DNA of 64,000 bases from Chamaecrista fasciculata (Eukaryota; Streptophyta; Magnoliopsida; Fabales; Fabaceae), in the NCBI GenBank assembly GCA_003254925.1, contig QANZ01026610.1, positions 147,082 through 211,081 on the forward strand, written 5' to 3'. Positions within the stretch are counted from its first letter, which is position 1. Each line of letters begins with the position of its first letter. Shown one piece after another: positions 34,383-45,737 of the stretch. Position numbers and translations under genes: made by a program. Under the pieces are notes generated by a model. That model made no database searches and was not told the DNA's origin. It was given only the letters and a program-made list of their open reading frames with translations.

Positions 34383-34607
34383 CTTTTAATCGGCTCATCA
34401 ATCTGTTAGTCATTCAAATTATCATGTATAACTACTCCCCCATTGGCTCTGTTTTTCTCGATTCTCCTCTCTTATCTGTCATATCTCACACACTGAGCTT
34501 CTTCTTCTCCTTCTTCTTCTTCACACACCTCTCTGATTCTATCTCTCTTACTCTTCTCCTCCGGTTCATAAAGTTCAGATTTTTTAAAACACCTCTCATA
34601 CCCCAAA

Positions 34608-35561
34608 ATGAACGACCTCATGACCAAATCTTTCACCAATTACGTGGATCTGAAGAAATCCGCCATGAAAGACATCGATCTGGAAGCTTCCCTTCCTCCC
34701 TCATCCCACCTTGAGCTCGCTTCTTCATCTTCCCACATGGTCACCGACATGGGTCTCTTCCTCCAAGAAGCAGAGAAGGTCAAAACAGAGATGTCATCAC
34801 TTCGCGAATTACTAACCAATCTCCAAAATGCCAACAACGAAAGCAAATCCCTCCACAAACCCGACACTCTCAAATCCTTAAGAAACAGAATCAACGCCGA
34901 CATCGTCACGGTTCTGAAAAAAGCCCGAACAATCCGATCGCAATTGGAAGAAATGGACCGAGCCAACGCCGCCAACCGGCGACTCTCCGGCCTCAAAGAC
35001 GGCACGCCGGCGATTTACAGAACCCGAATCGCCGTCACGAACGGACTCCGAAAGAAACTGAAAGAATTAATGATGGAGTTTCAGAGTTTGAGACAGAGGA
35101 TGATGACAGAGCACAAAGAAACCGTTGGAAGAAGGTATTTTACAGTTACAGGGGAAACCCTAGATGAGGAAACAATCGAGAGGATAATTTCAAATGGGTC
35201 GGAAGATGATTTTCTGAGCAAAGCAATTCGAGAACACGGAGGCGCGAAAGTGATGGAGACGGTGGTGGAGATACAAGATAGGCATGATGCGGCGAAGGAA
35301 ATAGAGAAGAGCTTGTTGGAATTGCATCAAGTGTTTTTGGATATGGCGGTAATGGTGGAAACGCAAGGGGAGAAGATGGATGATATTGAGCATCATGTGG
35401 TGAATTCGAAGCATTATGTGAAAGATGGGACGAAGGATTTGGAGAGCGCGAAAGGGTATCAGAGGAGAAGCAGGAAGTGGATGTGTTTGGGGATTGTGCT
35501 TCTCTTGATTCTGATTCTCGTTATTGTCATCCCCATAGCCACCAGTTTCAGTAGTTCTTGA
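34608..35561 (+). CDS. SYP111: Qa-SNARE syntaxin, KNOLLE/SYP111-like cytokinesis syntaxin, intronless
   Basis: Single exon, 317 residues, ATG at 34608. It is a plasma-membrane/cell-plate type syntaxin. An N-terminal Habc three-helix region (about 45-170) is followed by the SNARE helix (about 215-280), with the zero-layer Gln at 253 in MVETQGEKMDDIEHH, then a C-terminal anchor (about 293-311) and a short SFSSS tail. The start MNDLMTKSFTNYVDLKK, the segment TAVTNGLRKKLKE-like VTNGLRKKLKELMMEFQ and the SFSSS end are those of the SYP11 group rather than SYP12 or SYP13. KNOLLE fuses vesicles at the cell plate during cytokinesis. The paired MSA elements in the promoter support the assignment. SYP112 remains the main alternative. 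A CT-rich leader precedes the start. Confidence 0.88.
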   Translation: MNDLMTKSFTNYVDLKKSAMKDIDLEASLPPSSHLELASSSSHMVTDMGLFLQEAEKVKTEMSSLRELLTNLQNANNESKSLHKPDTLKSLRNRINADIVTVLKKARTIRSQLEEMDRANAANRRLSGLKDGTPAIYRTRIAVTNGLRKKLKELMMEFQSLRQRMMTEHKETVGRRYFTVTGETLDEETIERIISNGSEDDFLSKAIREHGGAKVMETVVEIQDRHDAAKEIEKSLLELHQVFLDMAVMVETQGEKMDDIEHHVVNSKHYVKDGTKDLESAKGYQRRSRKWMCLGIVLLLILILVIVIPIATSFSSS

Positions 35562-35562
35562 T

Positions 35563-35788
35563 GAGTAAACTTACTTTTTAGTCCCTAGTTTTATCCTACA
35601 GTTGCAGTTTAGTCCCTGAATACTGGAAATATATTTTTTTAATTCTTCATTTTTATAAATGTTGACGATTTAGTTCCTAAATGGTTTACGTTTGTAAAAG
35701 TAACTAAGGATTAAATAGTATGTTTTTAGTGTCTAGGGACTAAATCATAATTTTGAGATACATTTAAGGACTATAAAGTAAATTTCCT
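35563..35788. mobile_element. Degenerate 'gagtaaac...tagtccct' element forming the syntaxin 3' flank
   Basis: gagtaaacttactttttagt starts one base after the stop codon. The right end (aggactataaagtaaatttc) is an imperfect inverse. Internal units read 'tagtccctgaa' and 'agggactaaat'. It resembles family 1 (16514, 24630) but is more diverged. Confidence 0.6.
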
Positions 35789-36370
35789 CCTTCTGGTTTG
35801 GCCAAAAAAAAATGTGGAGTTTTGTACGACGCATCGTCGTTTTGAGTATTCTCTCAACTATGTGTAAAATACTAAGGATTAAATAGTATGTTTTTTAATA
35901 CCTAATTCAATTTCAAATCATTAGTACAGTGAAGTCTACCCCTCCAATTGGATCTTCTTTGTCATTTCGGTTTCTTAATTTTGCTTTCGATGGGAAGTGG
36001 CAGCATGACGGTGAACTTGTCCGAAAATATGAAACGCCAATGAAAAATAGCATATGTAAACTGAAAAATAGCATGATTTCAATAATTCTATTAAGTGATG
36101 TTACACGTTAGGTAAATGATAACTTTCTAATTTTGTATTGTGCTTGGCTCCATTATATTGAGATGTGCGTATAAATATATTTTATATGGAAAAAAAATAT
36201 TTTATTTTTTAAAAATATAATAAGAATAGTCATTATCGTTAAGATAATTTTATGATTTATTTTATATTTTAAAAGTAACATTAAGTATGAGATAAATTAA
36301 TAATTCAATTTCTGAAAAATTATGAAAGTAATAATTTAATTTTTAAAGATATATAATTTAATTCTTAAAA

Positions 36371-39300
36371 TGTAATATCCCCAGATATTATAGAAATATT
36401 AGACTTAGTATTTTGATTGAAATAAGATTATATTGTGAATCTAGAAGTTCTTTTGAGCTTGTGGTTAAATTTTGAGAGCAAACGAGATTTAAAATTTTAT
36501 CCGGAGTTTTCTCTAGACCCGACAAATACCACTTTCGAGTGAAACTTGAAAGACCTTGGAAGTAAAGTTTTGAAAAATCAATTTCATATTTAGAATCTAC
36601 TCTTCGAAACGAATCTAGCGATATAAATTTTGTTTATAAACTCTAGTTCTAAAATTTTAAGTTTTTAGGGACTAATTTGAAAAGATTTGTACATTCTTGG
36701 GTATTTTTGTGATTTCAACTTTAAATGTTTTACATCAAAATTCCTTTTCTCCCCCTTGACTTTTTTGAAATTGGAAAAAGTGACCCCACCAACACAAAAT
36801 CCCTAGACACGACCTGCTCATGGGCTGGGCTTGGGCTACCCAAGCTCAAGCCCATGGGCTTTTTATGTATATGGGCTTGGACCAGGTTCAAGCCCAAATA
36901 AAATTGTACCCATTATAATGGGCCAAATATATACCCAAGCCCATGGGCTTGGGCTTGGGTAGCCCAAATTTATATTTTTTTTTTGTAACACTTCTAAACT
37001 TAAATAGTCATTATGGTCTTCAAACTATGAGATTAATTTCATTTTGGTCCTCAAGTTAATTTTTATTCTGTTTTGGTCCTCGAATTAAGAGATTATTTTG
37101 GTCATTGAACTAATCTTTGTACGTCATTAATAAGTGGCTTCCTTCCTAGCTTGCTACAATGCTACTCCATTATGCTCTCTCTACAATCAAACTTCCCACA
37201 AAATATCTCCTTCCTTAGGTTTCCCTTCTCTATCACGCTTTTCGTCTTTCCTTAATCCCCCCTTTTATTCATTAATCATTTCATTATCTTTTTTATTATT
37301 TTTAACTCTCTTATCCGTCACATTCCTTCTCTTCTCTCTTTTTTCATTTAACATGTAACCACTAACCACCACTTTAACCCAATTTTCCAACTAACTAACT
37401 TCAACTTAACTGCCCCAAGTAAATCTTCCAATTCTTTTTTGCTACGAAATCAAATTAGAAATTTATGGAGGGCCTCTGTCAGTAAATAAACCAAAAAAAT
37501 TGTATATTTAATTTTTGGTATCAACATATACATATTAATTACGCAACCGCAGAATAAAAATATGATTAAAATGTAAAAAGAGAAATTAGTCTCCCCAGAC
37601 CCCAGATATTGTTCTAAAGTTCTTTTCTTAAATTGACACCGAGCGAGAGGTCATTGTGTTTTAAAATATTTTATTTTGTCAAATATAGGAGTGCACGAAT
37701 AATTATGAATTATAAAATGAAAAGGAGCCAGAAAATTGAGAAGGATGGTATTAAATAGTTTATAATATGGTTAGAGAGTATATAATTATTTAGAGGGGGA
37801 TGGATGGAAAGGAAAAAGAGTAGGGGACGTTGAGTTGGATGGTACATGGGACGACTTTTGACCAAGACAGGCTGGACAGCATTTGGTGGTGACCGCGAGA
37901 AATAGAGAAGGAAGCCGCGGGCGAAAACCAAATTAGGAACTAAGTTGGATGGGTAGTCTCAAGTAGTCTTTGGGTATTGATTGGGCTACCCAATCAATTT
38001 GGATATTTTAATGGATAGGTTTATTTTAAGCCCAAGTGTCTTTTATTAGTTAGTGAATATTGTCTTATGGGCTTGGGCCCAGGTAGTCCATGGACTACCC
38101 GGGCCCATGAGCAGGTCTCACACGACTTCCTCATTCATTTTTTCTTCCACACTTCGTCTCCTCCATTCTTCTCTTTCTTCCACCACAACTCTCGGCCACC
38201 ACCATTGTAGCTTGGCCAGACAAAGTCGCCGCCACCTTTAGACGTCGGAACCGCCGCCGGTGACGTTCCGTTCGGTTGTGTCGCCGTTCTCCTCTTCTTC
38301 TTCTTCTTCTTCTTCTTCTCCTTTGGTTCGCCCTTCTCTCTCTTTCTCTCATTCATTCAATTTCTTCTAAGCTTATTTTTGCTGGTTTAATTCTTTGATT
38401 TGCTGCTATATATGGGTTATTGTGATTTATTTGATTATCCTAAATTGCTGGTTTGAAGTTTGGTTTTACTCCAATCAATTTTGGACCCGATGGGTTTTCA
38501 CCTAAAACTTGAAATTGGGGTTTTTGTTGAAATCCCTTTGTTTTCTTGAAATTAATGGTTTGAATGAGTTCCATGAACAATTATAATGGGTTCTAATTCA
38601 TTGGTTTGAATTTAAAGAGTGTATCTTGAAATTTGAGGTTTTGGGTAAAACTTTAAAGTTTCAATTTTGTCCCTATAGATGGTTTTGATGGTTTTCTTGA
38701 GCTAAATGAATTTCTATGAAGTTATGGAGAATTTCGAAACTAAATCTTGTTTAAGAAGTGAAGAGTTTGACTTGTACATCATAGTTGGTGTTGGAAAGTA
38801 AGATTTTCAATCTTGATATAGTTGGAATGTTAATAATAAACCTTTTTGAAAATTTGAAATTGATAAAGTATTTCTTAAAGCTCCCAAATATTAACCCAAG
38901 CTCTTCTAGAGTTAGATTGGTGTCACATACTTGATGTAGCACTAAACTTGTTGATGTTAAGCTTGAGGATGCCTATAGAATATGGAAGCTAGGTGTAAGA
39001 GTTACTTGGTAAGTTTATATGTCAAAGGTATTCTAATAGGATTAATGTGTTTTGTTATTGAATTAGGTGTTTCGCATTTACCTCAAGTTTGAAGGTAGTA
39101 TTTGATTTGTGGATTTAGGTCATTGTGCGTGACCTTCAGGTGAGTATCCTCTCTATTCTAGAACCTGTTTTATCATGTTTATGTGACATATTTGATGCAT
39201 ATGATTTTTGGCAAGGTTAAAGGTTTTATAAATACATATATGTTTTGAAAGGTTGATTTGAGATTTGATAAGAATACGAGACAATGTTTTGATTTGAATT

Positions 39301-40264
39301 ATGATGAAAATGAGATTGATATTTGATACTGTTTGAAAAATGTTTTCTTTGGCTGGTTGGGTGAATCGTTGGTTCTTTTGTTATGGGTACCAATCGGGCT
39401 TTCGGTCTCGGAGTCACACCATCCGTTGGCCAGGATGTGGTGTGGGCATGGATCTAGACTTTCGGGGACGTGCCACGAGGGGCATGGTTCTAGGCTTTCG
39501 GGGTCGTGCCACGGTAGACCGTCTCCAACCCTTGAGGTGGGGAGTCTATTCGTTCTCGCAGGATAGGCCATTTGCAGAACCTTCAATTTCACTCACCAGT
39601 AACGGTGGCACCACCCATGGGTTTTGTGATAAAAATGTATTTTAGATTTTTGAAATGATATTTATATAATTACAGATATTTGGAACTTATGGAATTTTTG
39701 TTGGATGTGCAAGTATGTGGTTTATGTGATCATTCGAATTGTGATTGGTATTATGAGGATGGACTATGCTATGATGTTTGATCATGAAAAGAAAGCTCAC
39801 AAGATATGTTCGATTCGTTTATATGTGTACTTGAGATATAAATGTACTATGTGTATGCACTATTATCTTGAAAACTAGTGGGGATACCTTGCCCTCCAAG
39901 ACTAGAATAGGTTGGATTACTCACCCCGTTATTTACCATTTTCAGTTTCAGGTTACAAGGACTATCTTCTAGGGCCATCTAGATCAAATGACACTTCCTG
40001 GAATTCCACATATTGGTTCGTGTGGATATTTTGACGCTGATATACTGTTTTATGTACTTGATTTTAGTGTTGCTCCGTTAGAGTTACAGACAGGGAAATG
40101 TTTAGTATATTTACGGAAGATTGTAATTACGAGTAATGAATTATAAATTAATGTAGGGGTAAAATTTGTGAATTTATGGCATGGATGCATGTGTCAGGCT
40201 TACGGGCCATAAGGTTCCTCCTTGTGGTCCGTGTTGGTCACGATTTCTGCTAGGGGTCGTGACA
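36371..40264 (+). mobile_element. Probable solo LTR of a Ty3-type retrotransposon, carrying a nested insertion
   Basis: The unit starts tgtaatatccccagat and ends gctaggggtcgtgaca, i.e. TG...CA with termini typical of plant Ty3/gypsy LTRs. It is flanked by the 5-bp duplication taaaa (36366-36370 and 40265-40269). No gag-pol, primer-binding site or second LTR is visible. The length includes a nested 1.3-kb element (36811-38117), so the LTR itself is about 2.6 kb. Small duplications such as the ctttcgggg...cgtgccacg unit near 39450-39510 are internal to the LTR. Confidence 0.6.
36811..38117. mobile_element. TIR element nested in the solo LTR
   Basis: gacctgctcatgggc (36811-36825) is perfectly inverted at 38103-38117. 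Both ends continue with alternating 'gggcttgggctacc' and 'ggtagtccatgg' units, as in a common hAT-like non-autonomous class. No clear target duplication and no transposase frame were found. The LTR sequence continues on either side. Confidence 0.6.
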
Positions 40265-40504
40265 TAAAATATTAAAATTTTATATTTTTTAGTCTCTGTA
40301 ATATTGAAGTGAAAATTAAATTTATAAACTAATAAATATATTATTTTAATTACTAAATTATATATTCAATATTTGAAAAATTAATTATTAATTTTATTAT
40401 TTTTCAAGAAGTGCGTTATCATTTTATTCTAAAGTTTAATCACATTTTAAAAGTTACATATATAATAAGTCACCTTTCCCTTATTTAATTTGGTCACAAA
40501 AAAA

Positions 40505-40885
40505 AAAAAAGCTAAAATGTAATTTTGGTCACATAACCTTGACACAAAGATCTCAATTTGGTCTCATAAAATTTTTTTGTTGCAATTTTGGTCCCATAGC
40601 TTTTAAAAACGTTTCACCGTTGGTTCCAAGCTAATTTCCATTCATTATCTTCCGTTAAATCCACTTCACCCATATTTGTCACGTCATCATTCAACTCAGT
40701 ATGTCAGATCATTTTTAACGATAGAAAATGCACGGAAATCAGTTTGGGACCACCGGTGAGACGTTTTCAGAAGTTTTGGGACCAAAATTGTAACAAAAAA
40801 AAGTTATGAAACCCAATTGAGATATTTGCCAAATTATAGAACCAAATCGAGACACTTGCCAAAATTAGATGACTAAAAGTGCACT
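40505..40885. mobile_element. Inverted-repeat element, 'ttttggtccca' family 3, upstream of TatD
   Basis: The left arm (gcaattttggtcccatagct, then acgtttcaccg) is inverted in the right arm (cggtgagacgttttcaga, then gggaccaaaattgtaac). Related copies are at about 48885-49210, 54490-54905 and 58630-59072. Confidence 0.65.
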
Positions 40886-41091
40886 TTAGAAGAAAAAAAA
40901 AAAATCAGAGGCTGAGGGCACCGATACTCCGACATCCGTTCGACGATTTATGCAGCTATGGATGCTCATGCATTTTCGAAGACAGAATCTTCATTGCCTC
41001 AAGCAGACAAGCTATCGAAGTGATTCTGTAGATACGAAAATACGCAGTTTAGGTGAGATTAAAAGAAGATTGAAGGCTTTGAAAGGAAGTG

Positions 41092-44000
41092 ATGATGAAA
41101 CTGTTCGATGCACACTGTCACTTGCAGGACCCCAGAATCTTAAGCAAGACTCCTCAATTGATAAAATCCGCCCAAGAAGCTGGAGTTGTTTGCTTTGCCG
41201 TCAATGGCGTTTCCGAGCAAGATTGGCAGTTGGTTAAGGAGATGAGCGAAACCCATCCTTCCGTCATTCCTTGCTTCGGTCTCCATCCTTGGTCATTTCT
41301 ATTGTCAATTTCCCCCTTTTTGTTTGCTTCTTCTGTGCCATTCGTTTTTCGGATTAAGTTAATTCGGCTATATATAAAGGAATTGGGACTTCTTTACTTG
41401 TAGGTTTGTTGCAGACAGGAGCCCTAATTGGTTTAAGACCTTGAAGCATTATTTTGATGTCACACCCTCTGCTGCTGTTGGAGAGGTGTTTCCTCTGTTC
41501 ATTCTGAAATTCCCTATTGATTAATAGTTAATATACTTTATTCGTTTGAATTGTACTGAGTTCTATTAGTAGCTGCTAGCACTACTTTTGCTGTTATTTT
41601 ACAGGCTTTTTTTTCCTCGTAAGCCAGTAATGATTGCTGAAAAGGCTTGTCTAGTTGTTTGAGAGTCTTCAGTCTTCCCCGGAGGCTTGCTTACTATGAT
41701 CTTTCTGGATTCTAATTCTTATTTAACATTTCCTTCGCCATACCTGAAACTATATGAAAGTTTACAAAACCCTTTCAAGTATTAAAAAATAAAAGTATGA
41801 GGCGAGTGACTAGGAAAGTACCAAGTTACATAGCGTTTTTTTTTTTGATAGGCCAAGTTACATAGCTTTGTTTTTAATAATAATGATTTTTATTTTTCTC
41901 AAAGTAATTCTTGTATACTTGTAGTTTCCCGTCTTAAGACATGAGTTGACTGTAATCAACTTGTGACTCTGGTATGGACTATGGAGTAACTAAAATATGC
42001 TATAATACTCTAATGCTTAACCTTTTTTTCTTTTTTCTTTTCTAATCCAGATTGGCGTGGACAAAGGATCCCAGGGAAGGAAGATTGATTTCACAGAGCA
42101 GGTTACTGCCTTTGTCTCAGTTATTTTGATTTCACAGATTGGCGTGTTTTATTATTTTCCTTCCCTAGTTTTTTCTCTCAGTTATTTTGATAGCCCCTTT
42201 GTCTCTCTTGGAGCAATCCATTAATGTGCCTATTTAGCTTCCCTTTCTTATATATGTACATCTGCATATAATTACTGCAACATGTGGTACATGACATAAA
42301 TGACACATTGTATGATTAGTTGTCATGATCTGTTCCTTTGTTTGCTGAAGAATGTTAGCTAGGTTGTTTCTAATGGGTTAAGACATTTATTTAGGTTGAA
42401 GTATTGCGGCAACAGCTTGAACTTGCAAAAGAGTTGAACAAGCCAGCATCTGTCCACTGTGTTCGTGCTTTTGGTGACCTCCTTCAGCTTATGAAGTATG
42501 AATATCAGTATCTCTTCTTCTGTTATTAACCTTAGTTGTTTAATAACCGCTGTCTGTTGACGAATTTTCATATGTAAAAATCTCTTTCTGTACTGATTGG
42601 ATTTGTAGAAGCAAATTCTCATACTTTTCAAGTCAATTTTAGAAGATGCATTGTGTTGTACTTCTTTTATGCTGTCAATCTGTTCCTTACTTGATCTCAC
42701 TGTTTATACTTCTGAGGTCTGAAGTCCATTGCAATTAGCTGTTGGAAAGTATATGCTTTTAATCCAAGAAGAGAATGTTTTGTTTAGGCATGAATTACTG
42801 CTTTATGCTTAAGCGGTATTATGTGCTTACTTACTAATCTCTTATGCAAGGTAAACTTTTTCTTGGCTCTTTCATATTTGATGTTTTGTGGCCTTTATTA
42901 TATTATTTTACAAGACTTTATTAGATTTTCATTTTTTAATACAATGTTGTGGAATTAGTGTTAGAGCGATGTTCTCATTCATCATTATGTCATGGCATTT
43001 CTAATGCATATTTTGTAGCAGTTCGTATGGTTCTACTTTGCAGTCTTCCTTAGAAATTTCATTATTTCCAGATCCATTGGGCCTTTCCCTGCTGGTGTCA
43101 TTCTTCATTCTTACCTTGGTTCTGCTGAGATGGTTCCAGAGTTCTCCCAGCTTGGTGCTTATTTTTCCTTTTCAGGCTTCCTTATGTCACTGAAAGCAAA
43201 TAAAGCAAAGAAAATGCTGAAGATGGTAGTTTTCATCTGTTCTGTTATATTATCAATATTTTCAATATTGCAATTTGTTATACTGTAGAATTCAAAACTT
43301 ACTGTTATTAGTTCTATATTCTATTTAGGTATCATCTGATAGGATTTTGTTGGAGACAGATGCACCTGATGCTCTCCCCAAGTCAAACATAGATTCTCTC
43401 TTTTTCATTGATGAAGATCCTTCTCTAACTGAAGAGCTTCATGGCCAAACCACACCTCCCTCCACTTCTTGCTCCTCTCAAGATGTTTCAGTGTTGCCAA
43501 AGGAAACACTCAATCATCCGGCAAACATTTGCAGTGTATGTAGCTTATACAGTCATCCACTCGTCCTCTCCCATATTTTCTAAAGAAGCATACTGTTTTG
43601 TTATCATTCTCTTGCACAGAAAAGTCGAGTTTTGTTAATGGTGATTACATGAAACTTTCACAGAGTGAACTTGCTTTCTTGGAAAAAATATATACTTTGT
43701 CTGCTAATCAAGAAAATCAAAGTCATATGTTACATATATAAATGGTGCTTGAACTCTGTCCTTGCTAAATAAGGACAAAAGAGTGGCGGCATTGCTTAAT
43801 TAATCAAAACATGCGGTGAAATTTGCTAAACATACATACTGACTTACATGTGGTTTAGAACCAACCTCACTCTATGCATTTCTCTTATTAAAAGTTAGGG
43901 TCTCTGGCAGGAAGTAGAAAGTAGAAATTTAATAACAAAGAAATTGATAGAGGGATAAACTGTGAATTCTAATTATAGTGTATAATGTGAAACAGGGTTA

Positions 44001-44281
44001 ATAATTGGGTTAAACTTATATCAAGTTCCTTATATCTTTGTTATCAAGTTCTCCAATCGACATTTGACACGTGACAAAAATTTTAAGATATAAAGAACTT
44101 GATATAAGTTTTTTCCTTAATAATTTTATATTTTTCCATTCTCAAGTTTTCATTGTACATGCAGGTACTTGATTATGTGGCATCTATGCTAGAGATTAGT
44201 AAAGAAGAACTTGCTGAATTAAGTTACCAGAATGCAGTCCGCCTATTCTCATATGAAGGTTCGAAAGTTCTTCAATTGTAA
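41092..44281 (+). CDS. TatD family metal-dependent DNase/hydrolase, 7 exons
   Basis: Predicted 303-residue TatD-type metallo-hydrolase, a TIM-barrel amidohydrolase relative with 3'-5' nuclease activity in characterised members. Exons: 41092-41291, 41404-41485, 42051-42101, 42395-42495, 43072-43225, 43329-43535, 44165-44281, all GT/AG and in phase, ending TAA. The metal-ligand set is complete: FDAHCHLQD (HxH, residues 4-12), AAVGEIG (Glu), PASVHC (His), GVILHSYLGSAE (His) and LLETDAPDA (Asp). A second in-frame ATG follows directly, so the start may be 41095. An AG-GTGAGA donor-like site at 41051 hints at an alternative leader. A linker of about 40 residues (LTEELHGQTTPPSTSCSSQ region) between the Asp loop and NHPANI is longer than in bacterial TatD. 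Confidence 0.92.
41821..41866 (-). mobile_element. T-tract micro-insertion in TatD intron 2
   Basis: The 14-mer ccaagttacatagc is at 41821-41834 and 41853-41866. The 18-nt insert reads cctatc plus an A-tract and c on the minus strand. Confidence 0.7.
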
Positions 44282-44703
44282 ACAAAATAATGAGAGTTTA
44301 TAAATTGACTCTAATATTTATATACGAGATAACACTTCGCTTGTCAACAAAACTAGATTATCTGAAGGTTATTAATGATTCATGCTGGTGATATCAAGTA
44401 ATCATAGAATAAAGAGGAATATGATTAAGAATTAATATATCAGTATCAAGCGGCACTGAAGAATTTTTCATTTCCTTGTGGGAGGGAAGAGGCACCAAAA
44501 TCATTGATCCTACCACCACCTTCTAGTGGTGTTCAATGGTTCTGAATAGACTTCAGTCATCCAAGTAATCGAATTGATTCAAATCGATGTCAATCGGTTT
44601 AGACTAGTTGATTTTTTTTAATTTTTTTAATGAATTCCATCAACCTTTTCTAATCTAACTAAACTTGTTTGATCTTCAGATTGTAGCTTCAGTAAATTTG
44701 TAG

Positions 44704-44806
44704 GCCTGATAAACTTTGCAAACTTTCAAATTTAGCTATCCTAGATTTGTCCAGTAACGTATAGAATAGAACAATTCCAATTAGTTGTTTTTCCACATCC
44801 ATCTTT
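44704..44806 (+). pseudogene. Relic of an LRR receptor-like protein gene
   Basis: About 103 bp align without large gaps to 50583-50685 of the intact receptor gene (shared runs aactttcaaattta, ctagatttgt and acaattccaattagttgttt), but with substitutions, a stop and frame damage. A SINE starts directly after it. It is a remnant of a former tandem copy. Confidence 0.75.
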
Positions 44807-44807
44807 A

Positions 44808-44926
44808 AGCGAGTCTTGGCGTAATAGTAAGGTTGCTGCTCACAGGTTCAAATCCTGGAAACATCCTCTTTGCAAAGCAAGGGTAAGGCTGTATATATCT
44901 TGACCCTCCCTGGACTACAGAGATCG
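44808..44926 (+). mobile_element. Au-type SINE (tRNA-derived), internally deleted
   Basis: It has an A-box-like gagtcttggcgtaatagtaa, a B-box caggttcaaatcctggaaac, then cctctttgcaaagcaagggt and aaggctg. This is the order of the plant Au SINE family, with about 15 bp missing between the A and B boxes and a decayed 3' part. Confidence 0.7.
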
Positions 44927-45357
44927 AGAAACCCATATATTTTGAAATTTTTCCATGTAATGCAAACCACTTTACACGCATAATTGTTATTTTTTATTTA
45001 TTTATTTTTTTTTGGATGTCCAAGACTTCTCTGTTTTGAGTATATAAGTTATAATGACAGGTCTTTGTTGTCACTTACCAAAATTTACAGTCATATTTAT
45101 TGCAATTGGAATCAATTTGTAGTGTAGTTTCATGGGAAAGGGTTTGTGGAATCAACGCAAGGAAAAAATTTTCATTGACTCCCTCCTATAACTTTAGATA
45201 TTTAATAATTATAAAATAAATTTAATTGAGATTTGTAAAAAAAATTACAATATTATCTATGAATTTAAGATTTTTTTAAAATTAATATAGTTTAAATAAA
45301 AAAAAAGCTTATTTAAAAATAATCTCAAAATATATATAGTATTTTAATAACAAGATN

Positions 45358-45438
45358 TTTTCATTACATAATTTTCTCATTACCATTTCATTACATAAAA
45401 TCATCATTTCATTACCTACTTCTAATCCAAACACACCC
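45358..45438 (-). mobile_element. 81-bp end fragment of the 1.4-kb TIR transposon, abutting an N
   Basis: The sequence is exactly the reverse complement of 10588-10668, ending in ttctaatccaaacacaccc. Base 45357 is N. The rest of the copy is missing at that point. Confidence 0.85.
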
Positions 45439-45737
45439 TTTAATTGCCATATATTTTGGACTTCCCACAAAAACTTTCAAGAGGGAAACCAGTATATTTT
45501 GAAAAGTCTCCATAAGGCAGACCATGTTTCACGCCATAATTTTTGTAGAGTTTATATACAAATTATAATGACGGGTCTTTGTTCTGTCGCAATTAATTAG
45601 TTGTGTTGCGTAAAAAAAGGTTTGAGAAATCATCATATAGAAAGAAAATCTTCACGATCAGTCCCCTCCTATATTTTTTTTAATTATTATTAACCAAATA
45701 TATTTAATAACTTTTAGCTTTTTAGTAATAAAAAATT

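Larger units (their letters stand above)
31231..34607. other. Intergenic region between apyrase 3 and the syntaxin gene
   Basis: It holds the apyrase 3 promoter and leader, a half 'ttggtccct' element from about 32464, a degenerate telomere-like array (32875-33395), a micro-insertion (33635-33683), a long inverted repeat (33800-34215), a poly-A tract with one N (34264-34288), and the syntaxin promoter. No additional gene was recognised. Confidence 0.7.
35789..41091. other. Intergenic region between syntaxin and TatD genes
   Basis: The first 580 bp are AT-rich with no gene. A solo-LTR-like element fills 36371-40264. A 'ttttggtccca' inverted-repeat element occupies about 40505-40885, and the TatD leader follows. 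Open frames at 39.3-39.65 kb lie inside the LTR and are not genes. Confidence 0.65.

Noticed and set aside
34177-34413. 78-codon minus-strand frame over the syntaxin promoter
   Set aside because: It spans a poly-A tract with an N and part of the fold-back repeat; not a gene.
36150-36220. A-tract flanked by tattttat repeats
   Set aside because: Only an 8-bp low-complexity match; chance is likely in such AT-rich sequence.
39333-39645. Overlapping frames of 77-101 codons near 39.3-39.6 kb
   Set aside because: They lie inside the probable solo LTR, have no domain, and the frame holds only because of locally higher GC and small duplications.
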